Positions 21,634-32,546 of a DNA stretch of 64,000 nt are shown in pieces (positions within the stretch are counted from its first letter, which is position 1; each line of letters opens with the position of its first letter). The notes beneath the pieces are model-generated. The model ran no database searches. It was not told the origin of the DNA and worked only from the letters and a program-made list of their open reading frames with translations. Source of the DNA: Collybiopsis luxurians FD-317 M1 (taxonomy: Eukaryota; Basidiomycota; Agaricomycetes; Agaricales; Omphalotaceae); contig KN834865.1 in NCBI GenBank assembly GCA_000827265.1, positions 75,134 through 139,133 on the forward strand, written 5' to 3'. The translations under genes and the position numbers were made by a program.

Positions 21634-23009
21634 ATGAAATCAAACCCCAAACCGCGAATTTCTATCATGTAGGTATGCGCACTGTCTTTCATTTGTCAGT
21701 CATCTCACCTACTAAACAGAGTTATGGGCGGGTCGGGAACGGGGAAAACGACGGTTTGTAATTGTATTAAATCGCCGTTCCATCGCATGGATTGATATAG
21801 AGAGTCGGCTGCAGTTTGTCAATCTTGCCAGTGGATCGAAGTTTCTTGTCGGAGAGGGCTTGGAATCTTGCACTGATAGTGTCCAGACTCGTAACTTCGT
21901 GTTCGAGGGGAAGGATGTCACCCTCATTGACGTCCCAGGCTTTGATGACACTACCAAGAGTGATATCGACGTGCTCCAAATCATCACAGATTTTCTCATT
22001 TCGGAGTAAGCTTTGTCAATTCTGAGTTAGCTTTTCAAACCTCACGTATGCTAACTCGCATATTAATATCAGGTATCAGGCCAACAGATTACTTACCGGA
22101 GTCTTATACTTCCACCGCATCTCGGACGTCAGGATGGGCGGTACTTCCAAACGCAACTTCACTATGTTCCAAAAGCTCTGCGGAATTGACGCGGTCAAAA
22201 ACGTTGCCATTGTCACTACCCGCTGGGATAAAGAAAAAGAATCAATTGCAGTCGCGCGATACAATGAATTGAGCACTAATCCCCAGTTCTTCCAGCCCAT
22301 CCTCGAGAAAGGTGGTAAAATTTTTCGACATGATAGAGGTGTTCAGTCGGCTCAAAATATCCTTCGTCACATCATAAGCCAAACTCCGATTCCGCTCTTG
22401 ATACAGCACGAAATCGTGAACGACCATAAACACTTGGTCGAAACCGCCGCGGGAGCAGAACTTCACCGGGAAATCATGGAACAGGTGGAGGAGCATCGAA
22501 AAGAGCTTGCCGAAATTATCGAAGAAATGGAGCAGAGTGGCGATTCCGATTTGGAGGATTTGGAAAGAGAGTGTCAAGAGCTCAGAGAACGCATGGCACA
22601 TTGGTACACCGAGTCCGATAAATTGTCCAACATGAGCACAAGTAAGCCGCAGTCTCTCAGAGCGGCAGAAAGTTCGAGCCCTTCCGACGCCAAGAAGTCT
22701 ACACTAGACTGCCCTCCTCGTCCTCAGGAATCTATTCCAGAAGGTAATGACGCTGTTACCGTTGAACCCCGCAATACGACTGTACCCTCACCTCTGGCAG
22801 CCGCATCGCACCCTCAGCCTCCGGCGTCATCGGTTCATCATGTAATGGGTCATGTACAGAGGGAAGCTTGGGAGAAAGAGGTTTTGAGAAAGCGCGTTCA
22901 AGAATTTACACAAGGTGTCCAAGCGACATTTGCAAACTGTCGTGCTGGATCCGCTGCACTAGTAAAGCACGTATCCGAAGGAGTTCGGAATGTTGCCGCC
23001 TTATTATAG
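21634..23009 (+). CDS. AIG1/GIMAP-like GTPase 3 with long C-terminal extension
   Basis: Exon 1 (21634-21668) encodes MKSNPKPRISI and part of the next codon. A 34-nt exon (21720-21753) encodes VMGGSGTGKTT. Exon 3 starts FVNLASGSKFLVGEGLESCT (G2 Thr) and holds LIDVPGFDDTTKSD, with DVPG where DTPG is usual. After a further intron come GVLYFHRISDVRMGG, RNFTMFQKLCG and IVTTRWD (G4). A coiled region (ELHREIMEQVEEHRKELAEI) is followed by a Pro/Ser-rich linker and an amphipathic C-terminal segment (REAWEKEVLRKRVQEFTQ...) that GTPases 1 and 2 lack. The stop is at 23007-23009. Function unknown. The most complete open frame of the three. Confidence 0.8.
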
Positions 23010-24925
23010 ATTGTCATATCCACGAATGAATGTTAATTGGGTTTACTAGAACCAGTCTTGTACTGCTACTTACTTATAGCCAGGGCAGTCCAGTCAGAGA
23101 TGTTTCATAGCCGTCAACTATCCATTAAAACTTGAGGAGGTATATGGTCAAAGTGTCGCGTGCGTACCTGACAATGGAATGGATCCAACAGTGGTAAGGA
23201 CCGGTAAGGAACGATGTCAAGAAAGTGATTGAGATTTGGAACCTGGCGCGAATGGCGCTTAGATATATATAAGGACACGTAATGGCTTGACAATGGACCT
23301 GGAAATAACTTCGGTAAATCGAGGCATCATGCTATTCTGCTACTTCATTCAGTAGAGACTATCTTGCCTCCCTCGAAATTGCATTATCCGCCACTCCAAA
23401 CTGGAGAAAGATTTTGGTGAGTTCGAACGCGCGATGTTTGCCTTTCCGATGAACCAGTCCCGTTCATCAGCAAGTTCGCAGGCGTATGATCTATATGTTG
23501 ACATTCGCATCATACCCGATCATACGCTTGGCGACCCGTACGACAGTTGATCAAATACGCACGAGATGCTTTACTTCCTCTATTCATAATACTTTGTACC
23601 CCTTCTCTGTTCCAGTCACTCTACTGCCCAGAAGGGTCTTCGGTAGCTTCTTCTCGGTTTGACGGGATGGGCTATTCTATTCACCTTGAACAGTGCAGGG
23701 GCAAGGTCCCAATGTCGTTTCAACCATCCTGTTGGCACTCACTCACTCACCTGTTTGCTATTGGTTTTTCCGCTAATGGGCGCTCTCCATTTTCAGCGTC
23801 AGCGCCAACCGCCCGTTTTATTCATTTGTCTTTAGTCATTATTGGTACCCATTCTAGTACCTTTGAAACTTCAGCGAAGATGGATATCTACATAGTTGCG
23901 GACATCGTGATAGAGCTACGGATATGAGAGGTGAAAGAAACGTATCTTTCGTTTGATAGAATAAATCCTATCCTATCCTGGGTACGATCTTCTATATATA
24001 TTATCGCTGGCGCTGCAGATGACTCGCGCGGGACTTTAGGATGTGATAACCTTCCAGACCCTATTAATTTCTGATTGGCGCTACACATCCTTTCCTATTT
24101 CTCTAGCCCTTCACTGAATCTTTCAATACCTTGCTACTCTGCGTACCCGCGACAGCTTTGGGCGACATCGGACACGTCCGACATCTGGAATCTACCCTTT
24201 GCCAATGAGTCGCCGTCGGAGATTTCTTATCCATCTCATATCTCCCGATATTCTCCCAACTCTCGGACCGATAATGAACAGCTATGAACGTCGATAGCGA
24301 CGTGGAGCACGGTCTGACACAACCGACTAGCCTCTGTCATCAGTCATGGGGTACTTGGGACGCTTTTTCTTCTTATCAGCGCTATGAGCGGTGAGCCCAA
24401 AGGAGGATAGCCCTGTTGTTGGTACCTCTCTTTCGCTGAACTCGTTTTATCGTGGAACAGAGGTTTTTGCAGCATGGAGCTGATTCACCGGGATTTGCTC
24501 AATACTTGTTCTCGCTGTCTTCGCGTACGATCCTGTCAATGTTGATTTTTTTTTCTCCCGCTCTAACCTCGTTCATTATTCCATTATGGATCCACTTTTA
24601 TGATCTACATTCCAAGCTAAATGCTGTCGATGCCCTGACAACTGCTGACTGGCATGCGAACAAGGAAAATATGTGCATATGTATTCTTCTTCCCGCCCGT
24701 TCAAAGCGGGGATGCCTCAGGATCACACGGCCGCAAGGAGGTGTAGTGGGCTGTCGTCTCTTTTGCTTCTCTTTTTCGAGGCTTCCTGATAGTGAACTAC
24801 TGCGCCATCCGGATCCTGACTATTCATGCATCCTGTGTATTCCGAGGTACCTTTTACAATTCCGACCTCAGGAACACGACCTGAAAGCACATTGAAGCAG
24901 AGAAACTAAAGCAACGCATCACCCG

Positions 24926-24956
24926 TTATCAATAGAAATTCAGAGCGAAGAGATAA
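24926..24956. promoter_or_regulatory. Pair of GATA-type sites upstream of permease
   Basis: TTATCA at 24926-24931 (TGATAA on the minus strand) and AGATAA at 24951-24956 both fit HGATAR, the site of fungal AreA/Nit2-like GATA factors, and lie about 130-160 nt before the permease ATG. Nitrogen-dependent control is inferred; such sites also occur by chance. Confidence 0.4.
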
Positions 24957-25000
24957 CGTCCAGGCACTCCAATTTCAATCCTATTTCTTTTACATAAAGG

Positions 25001-25007
25001 TATATAA
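25001..25007 (+). promoter_or_regulatory. TATA box of permease gene
   Basis: TATATAA 79 nt before the ATG, a normal distance for a short 5' leader. Confidence 0.6.
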
Positions 25008-25085
25008 GCGCTATGAAGGGTGCTTCGCAGCTGCAGGGTCTTCTCTTCCCGCTCTCACCTTGTTTGCATCTTCCTCATCTTATCC

Positions 25086-27622
25086 ATGGCCAGCGAATAT
25101 AAGGATGAGAAAGCCGCTAGTGTCTCGGATGTCGAGTCAAATGTTGCTCCGGCTTTTGACGGACATGGCGCCCTTCACAGGCAAGCTGAATCTCACTTTT
25201 GGTATCGTTTTCGCTTACCTATTAACTTTATTCCAAAGGCAGCTGAAGAATCGGCACATTGCCATGATTAGTATTGGAGGTGAGTTGCTTATCACTGTAT
25301 ATTCATTCGAGAGAGCTTTATGAACTTATCTTCAGGTGTCATTGGGACGGGTTTATTCTTAGGAAGCGCGAAGTCTCTTGCAGATGGTAAGTTGTTATGT
25401 TTCTGTCCTGGAGTTTATTCTATAGCAGTTTCCCTTGTCATTTAGGTGGTCCAGTCGGACTGTTACTCGGGTATCTGGTTGTCGGGACTGTTTGTTGGGC
25501 CACAATGATCTCGCTCGGAGAGATGGTGAGCAAAATAGATGACCATTCTTTGTATTTCACGTTAAGGGGCTCAACCGTCGCCACGAACTCCCCAGGTTGC
25601 CTTCCTTCCAATTTCCGGGGGACATATCAAATTGGCGGAACGCTTTGTTGACCCCGGTAGGGATCTCCGCGCTTGTTCCAGTTGAATGATGGATCTAACG
25701 GCTCTTTTACAGCTTTGAGTTTCACAATGGGATGGAATTACTGGTATACTTGGGCTATCACATTACCGACCGAGCTGTCTGCTGCCGCAGTTTTGATCAA
25801 CTACTGGGATAAGAACGTTCAGCTAAACTATGCCTGGATTACTATCTGTATAGCTGTTGTCATTGCTATCAATTTGTGCGGTGCAGGTACGCCACTATCC
25901 GGGTTTCCTTTCATTTATTTTTTCCCGTTCAAAGTCCGTTTTTCGCAGGCGTGTATGGAGAAGCAGAGTTCATCTTTGCGAGTATCAAGGTCTTGACCAT
26001 CACTGGCCTAATCATTCTCGGGCTTGTTCTCGACCTTGGAGGTGGTCCTAACCACGATCGTATTGGTTTCCGTTACTGGAAAAACGTAAGCGAATGGGTT
26101 GTTGCCCAACTATAGAATCATGATGACTCAACTCTTCTAGCCTGGGCCTTTTGTTCAATACAATGGAATCGCTGGAAACACAGGTCGATTTTTAGGATGG
26201 TATGTTGCTGGTCGTTCCTTCTTCCGCACGAGACTTAGAGCCTTCACAGGTGGGCTGTCATTTCCCGAGCTGCCTTCTCCTTCATTGGCACTGAAATTGT
26301 TGCTGTATGTAACCCTCCATGAGCTACTTAATGTGTCAAACTTACGCGCGTCTAGATCGCTGCGGGAGAAGCCAAAAACCCCCGACGCAATCTTCCAAAA
26401 GCTATAAAACGAGTCTATATCCGAATCTTGTTGTTCTATATCGGTGGTGTCTGGATGATCGGTTGGCTCGTGCCCTCCACCGACGACAGACTGCATCTGG
26501 GCACGGGGACCGCAGCAGCCTCGCCTTTCGTTATTGCTATTCAGAATGCTGGAATTAAAGGTCTTCCTTCGGTGAGATTGATACACTATGTCTATTAGTT
26601 CCCATCTAAGACTTTGGACAGCTAATCAACGCCTGTCTGCTTTCCTCCGCATGGTCTGCTGCGAGCTCCGATTTGTACACCGCTTCACGTGCCCTCTGTA
26701 AGCCGACCATTGAATGGGCTGCAGAGTACGCCACTGACCGTTTTTTAGATGGCCTCGCACTTGCTCGAAATGCCCCTTCGATCTTTCTAAAGACGTCACG
26801 GAGAGGTCTTCCCTATATTTCTCTCGCATTTTGCGCGGCCTTTGCTTTCTTGGCCTATATGGGTGTCAAAGCTGGCTCTGGTACCGTTTTCAACTGGTTC
26901 GCCAACATGATTTGTGAGTACATTCATATTTCAATATCTCACTTCCCATACTCAATCTAATGTTAGCTATTGCGGGATTGATGACTTGGTTTGGAATCAA
27001 CCTGATTTACATCGTATGCCTGTCCCGTGTGTTGTTTTGAGATATTCGACTTATTTTCTCCGCAGAGATTCCACAAAGGAATGAAGGTACAGGGCTTCAA
27101 TAGGTCGAAACTTCCCTACATTGCCCCGCTGCAGCCTTATGCTGCATGGTATGGTCTATTCATGACCTTCATCTTCTGTTTGGTATGGCCTTTTTGGTCT
27201 TTGGTTGCTATGCTCGCGCTGACATGTATCCGCATATTAACAACTGCAGTTCTCCGGGTTCAGTGTCTTTTTGAAAGGCAATTGGGATGTGGCAAACTTT
27301 GTTACCAACTACCTTCCTTTCGTCCTCTTCCCTATTCTGTATGTCGGTGCCAGGATCTATTACAAACAACCTCCCGTTAGGGCAGAGGACATGGACTTTG
27401 TCTCTGACATTGCTGCGATTGAGGCTGCCGAGTAAATACCTTCTTGTCCATCATTCGCGCACGAACTGACGGAATGGACTTCTTTCCTTTTTGCAGCCAT
27501 GACGACCCTCCGCCAAGAAACAGAATGGAAGCCTTTTGGCAATGGCTGGTATGTTCAATGATAACTCCGTCAATAGCACTTCTCACTTACAGCTCGTTCC
27601 CTACCGTAGATGTAAAATTTAA
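25086..27622 (+). CDS. Amino acid permease, YAT family
   Basis: Plasma-membrane proton/amino acid symporter of the APC superfamily (yeast amino acid transporter type, about 12 TM helices), split by a dozen or so small introns. The N-terminus is [15 protein letters not shown]. The family signature [20 protein letters not shown] is formed across introns, followed by [99 protein letters not shown], and a cytoplasmic tail ([11 protein letters not shown], then [18 protein letters not shown]) ending with stop TAA at 27620-27622. No stop or frameshift was met when introns were removed. Intron 1 is best read as a 58-nt GC-AG intron. Substrate cannot be deduced; this group ranges from broad to single-amino-acid carriers. 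GATA sites upstream suggest nitrogen control. Confidence 0.88.
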
Positions 27623-30600
27623 ATCAACCGTTGATAATTTCTTTATGGTCCCGAGTTTGCATATGTAGGGCCTAAAATCGTTCTGTTTAAAGTTGTAGCT
27701 CTAATATTAATGATTCGTTTCACGGGTTTGGATTACTTTTTGACTGCCTGGTAAATCCGATTCTCGGTTGGGATGTCCCGTCGTGAACTTCATAATCAAT
27801 CTTTGCGCTGTCACTCGAAGTTAGGAGTCCGTTTTCTTACAAGATTTCCCGAAGTTCTTCATTCCCTTACTTGAGAATAAAACAGCGGAGATCATAAATT
27901 GGTTGTCGACGGGATGTTCTGGTGGTTTCACTTCCCTCATATCGGCAGAGTTTTTGAGTGAAGAATTTAGACTTTCTGGTAAAGTACGAAGAGTCTTTTT
28001 ATTTACAGCGAAAGACAGTTACAACTGGTCCTCTCATAGGCTTCGGGGGAGGGAGGAAAAAACGACCAGGATAGACATCATCAATTAGCAGTCACCAGGG
28101 ATCGAAAGATCCTTCGAGCTAGGAAGTAGTGAAATACATTGGACGTCAAGAATTTTCGCACTCACAACCGGAGTAATTGGTTTCTATTTCGACTAGAGAA
28201 CCCGATCTTTGTATCGCAACCCTGTCCTCAAGATCGGTGTTACCGAAAACGGATTGCGGTGTCAATGTGAAAGGTTTACGTTCCTGTCGAGGCACTGGTG
28301 AGTTGAAAATATGTATCTTTGGGAGGGGTATAAAGGAAGGCAAGTGGAAGAATTTTTTGGCCCCGGTATGTGCTACCGCGAACAAACGATACAACTGAAG
28401 CTTCAGAGGGTGGAAAATAAAATTTCACACAAGTAAACTTCCATAACGCAAGAGTCCTCCCAGTCATGGGCTTCCGATTCATGGAATTAAACGATAGTAG
28501 GGCAGGCTGGAGTCTGCGTCTTGTATCCATCGGGGCGTAATTTTCTGGCACCCTCCTCCATAGTGTCTAATGACAAAGAGGAAGACTCCGAATCATATTG
28601 GCTTGTCCGTTGCGGAAAGGAAGGTTCCATGACCTTTCTAGAGATTGGGAAGGTACCGACGCCTTTCTGATGCGCTGGGAGTAGATAGGATTGCACTTCA
28701 TGACGTGTCGATGAATTAGCTCCTGCGTGTGGGACTACAACGAAGGGATACAGGTTGTACTTCTAAGGCAGTAAATCGGTGATTCGCGAAACATAAGTCG
28801 AATAACGGCTCGCACTGGAAAAGGATTATCACACAAGAAACGTCTAATATAGATAGACACACGCACACCAACTCTGAGGACAGGTGTATTCCCCGTTTGT
28901 AATCCCTACTAACCATTCAGCGCATAAAACTGTTCCCCATTAGCGGATGGTATAGGTTACATAGAATGACTTGACACGTGCAAATTGAAAAATCACTTTC
29001 AGTGATGAAATGGAAGCGTCGCACCGGCTGCATGTTTTGTAAATGGGATGGCGGCTGGAAAAAGATATAGAGGACATTGGGCTAGATCGATAAGAACCGT
29101 GACACGAGTTTCACTTATCACGTGCTTTACATCGTGCTTTCCCGATCACGCGTTCTCGATGTCGTCGACATAGCTAGAGAACGGTCTAAACATTTGGTGG
29201 CTGTCTTATACCATTCTCCCCAACGCTCCACAGAAGATAGCACCCCCGCTGCTTGCATACTGAAGATGATCACATTGAGTCTAGGTCTTTGGCTCGAACA
29301 TTTCCCTCTATCCAGTTTACAAAAATTGATCCTTCTTTCACCCACTGAGGTTTCTAGCCGCTTCTTGTCGTTAGAGACTGCATATGGAAGAAATCTCTAT
29401 CGCAGTGAATGAATCTCTAAGCAAATACCAAAGGTCGATTCTTGTGACTCCGAGCACTCTGGGAAGAGGGATGAAACGATGCAAGCAAACTAGAGTACTT
29501 TCAAAACGCAAGACAAGGCATAGTGGGAAATCAACATCACTTCGTACAATTAGAGAGAGGATCACATCAAGAGATGATGCGTACGTTATCTTGCCATTAA
29601 ATGAAGTATTGCAGCTTTTCTCAGCCCATCCTCGAGACACTAAAAAGAGTTGGTAAGCCCGAGGGATTATCTAATGACGAGTACTTGGCCGTAGTATAGA
29701 TCAGCCTGGCCTTCACTGACATCGAGCCAAGGCAAACTGCTATAAAAAAAAATCTGAAGACGATTCATAGTTGATTTTCCTTGGGGGAGGAAATTATTAA
29801 TATTCTCATAACCAAGAAGATATGCTTAATTTTACCCAAACACGCTCTCTGTAACGTTACTGAATCGGTTATAATGGCTCTAGTCACTCTTTGACATTAA
29901 TACACACGTGTTCTAAAACTCTTATTATGACAACTGCCTATTGTTGCCTATGTGCCCCTCAGGGACAATATAAGATCTACCATCTGGTTTAAAGGTTCTG
30001 GGGACTAGGCTAAGGTCCGAGAAGGTTCTTGACTATGTATGTCAAAGGTGAATTACCGTTGATGTTTTTGAGGGGTCGGAAAAGGTTTAAGGCTATGTTC
30101 CAGGTGACTTTCGTTAAATATCCCAGGAACGAATGCAGGACCTTTCAGCAACGTGCAAGGAGAAGCTTGAATCATTTCTGATGACCTTACGACTAAATTT
30201 CTAGTTGGGCCGATTACACCGCAGAGATACATACCTTTAATGCCGCAGCGAGATGCGGTCAAATATGGAATTCAGCGGTCATAGCGTCAAGCAATCAGTC
30301 ATATCAGTTAAGGACCCATCGATATGATCATAGTGAAAGAGGTCTTGAGAATCTCGAAAATAGTGGTCTGGATAAAATAGCCTTGAATTCTCCGACTGCT
30401 TGATGATATCAAGAAGATAGGTGAGGCCTGCATCACTGCCATTGAATGGGAGGTATAGAGTCTCAATTTCGAGCCATTCGTGCTCACTTAGGCCTGTCCG
30501 GGTCATAGAAGAATTTTCTTATTCATCGTTCGAATGAGTGGATTTAAACAGACTTAATAATCCCTACAAAACTGTATAGGAAATTTTTGGACTACGCCTC

Positions 30601-31042
30601 GTCAAGTAAATGTGATCCGAAAGTTGTGTCTCAGAGTGTGAAAGGCAAGACAGATTTTTGATGAGTTCCAATGAGATATTTCACATGTCCAGCGCCTCTA
30701 TCACTCAATCTCTGATATACAGGAGTTTAATCACCCTGTAGTTGGCGAGCATTGCTTCTAATTCAAATAGAGTATTCACTCATCTTCCCTGTATCAAGAA
30801 ATTCTGTTGAAGCAGTAAACAAACACGAATCGAGAACCTTAACCCAGTCCAAAAGACCTGTGCCATTCCAGATACCCGCCGATATCGTAGTTGGCGTGGT
30901 TTGCTTTTGGTTTGAAAACAAGATCGCTACGATCTCCTGATGTTTTGTTCGTACACATTACCCAATCATCGCCTCGAAACTAACCTAGCAGAATAGGATT
31001 GAGCGATAGGGAAAAAGCGTATTGTGCAGGGTGCGAAATTGG
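27623..31042. other. Gene-poor region
   Basis: No gene could be built. Short frames on both strands (for example 29384-29656 and, on the minus strand, 30279-30506) have no motifs and no supported joins. AT-rich stretches near 29740-29840 carry nothing recognisable. Confidence 0.5.
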
Positions 31043-32546
31043 CTAGGAGACCGTTTTAATTAAACAAAAAGAAAAAAGTGAGTTCGCTGTATCGATACGC
31101 AATATCCCCAATCGGGTGGCAGGGTGGCTTGAGCTTAGAAATATGACGCTTTGACTGTCGGCTAAATTGATACTGGTTGTTGGAGAAACGCCTTCAGGGA
31201 ATGAATAGAGGTATTCGTTGTCGGATGAGTCGGATTCATGAAGAATGATAGTTGATACAACCTTCCCCCGAGCGAGCAGAGCTAGCCATTTGGGAAATAG
31301 CATGCGTAAATCAAAAATCAGGTAGTATTTCCGACTGTGAGGACGCCAATAGTCAATAGCGACTTCAGCCGGTTGGAGCGTTACTTCGGCGCCATAAACA
31401 TTGTGAAGTCGAAGGTGTGATCCTCGCATTAGATTGTACATCTCGTCGGAGGGCAGGAATTGTGTTGATGGAGCGACAAGAGGTTCTTGATACCTCAAAT
31501 GAAGTCTCGATTGACGTTGAAAGTCATAACATAGTCGTTGTCTTTCGCTTGGCAATAGTTGAACCAATACTGCCACCAAACCTTGAAATTTCCGTTTATT
31601 AAGTAATATTACCTTTGATGGTTGCCATGTACTCACAACACTCATCTTTGTATTCAGTATACATGAATCTTTGACCATAGGAAGCACATGCGTCTGCGTA
31701 GGCGGGAGGAGTCACCCGTTCTAAATTCCAGTTTGTGGCGCGAGGGCTCGTCGTCAACATTAGCTCTGACAAAACATGGGACATGAGAGTCGAGTATCAA
31801 TGGTTCTCGTAAAAGTATACAAAAAGCAGCCCGCGTACTCCCGGAAGCCTTGATGTAGACTCGGATTAGCCTTACTTGAGGGTGTACCGTGGCAGAGTCA
31901 CCGCCCAAATAAACATCAATGAGATACTGGGCCCTCCGCAAGTGTGGACTGCATGGTATGTTGTGGGAAAAGGTTAGTAAACTGGAAACCATTCTCGTGT
32001 AGGGCCATCCTGTTTATCTAGGACATGGATTGAGATACAGCTACATAATGAATCAATGACACCTACAGTATTCGCCTCCAAATTCAACCCCTACATATCT
32101 CCAACTATAAAAGAAATAGTATTTGATACATGTCCTGGGCGTCATGGTGTTGCAAAGCAGACCGCTCTTGGTATAGAGCAATCATCCGGGAGAGGTATTA
32201 TCGCTGTAGGATTGTCGCCAGTTCGACCTACAGACTGCAGATTTGAGGCAGAGAAATCAAATGAACCACTCTTACGTGAAACATCCACGTAAGAACCACC
32301 GACATACCGTATTCTCACTGGTATCCACTCAAGAAAGAAAATTGCAGCAAAAGGAATGAGACGAAGCATATTCTGTGGTAAGTCACAGAGTGATCTCTGT
32401 TCATAATGAGCCTCTCTTTCAAGCTCATAAAATGAGACGGTACTTTTCTCGCTAACCTGAACATTATTCAGTGACAGCTTCTGGAACGTTTTAGACGAGC
32501 TAGACCAGTAGACCCGTATTTGGACGGGATTCGTCCGAAGTACCAA
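31043..32546 (-). pseudogene. Possible decayed gene with WSC-like end
   Basis: Three minus-strand frames look protein-like but cannot be joined confidently. One (32546-32142) includes VRIRYVGGSYVDVSRK and AIIPLPDDCSIPRAVC. A second (about 31784-31599) contains YADACASYGQRFMYTEYKDE followed by CC, resembling the end of a WSC carbohydrate-binding domain (CxxxC...G..Y.GTEY..EC.C), with a GTGAGT donor directly after it. A third (31687-31043) contains LRLHNVYGAEVTLQPAEV and ends normally. Stops between the pieces and the absence of an upstream signal peptide suggest a relic. It may instead be a real gene whose splicing I misread. Confidence 0.3.

Larger units (their letters stand above)
23010..25085. 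other. Intergenic, upstream of permease
   Basis: About 2 kb without a recognised gene. Two TATATA-type stretches lie near 23264 and 23992, but no coding sequence follows them. The right end holds the permease promoter. Confidence 0.55.

Noticed and set aside
23547..24895. Plus-strand frames with some hydrophobic stretches upstream of the permease
   Set aside because: They do not connect by valid splice sites into one protein and match nothing I recognise.
26155..26586. 143-residue minus-strand frame
   Set aside because: Antisense shadow of permease exons, whose spliced protein matches the family throughout.
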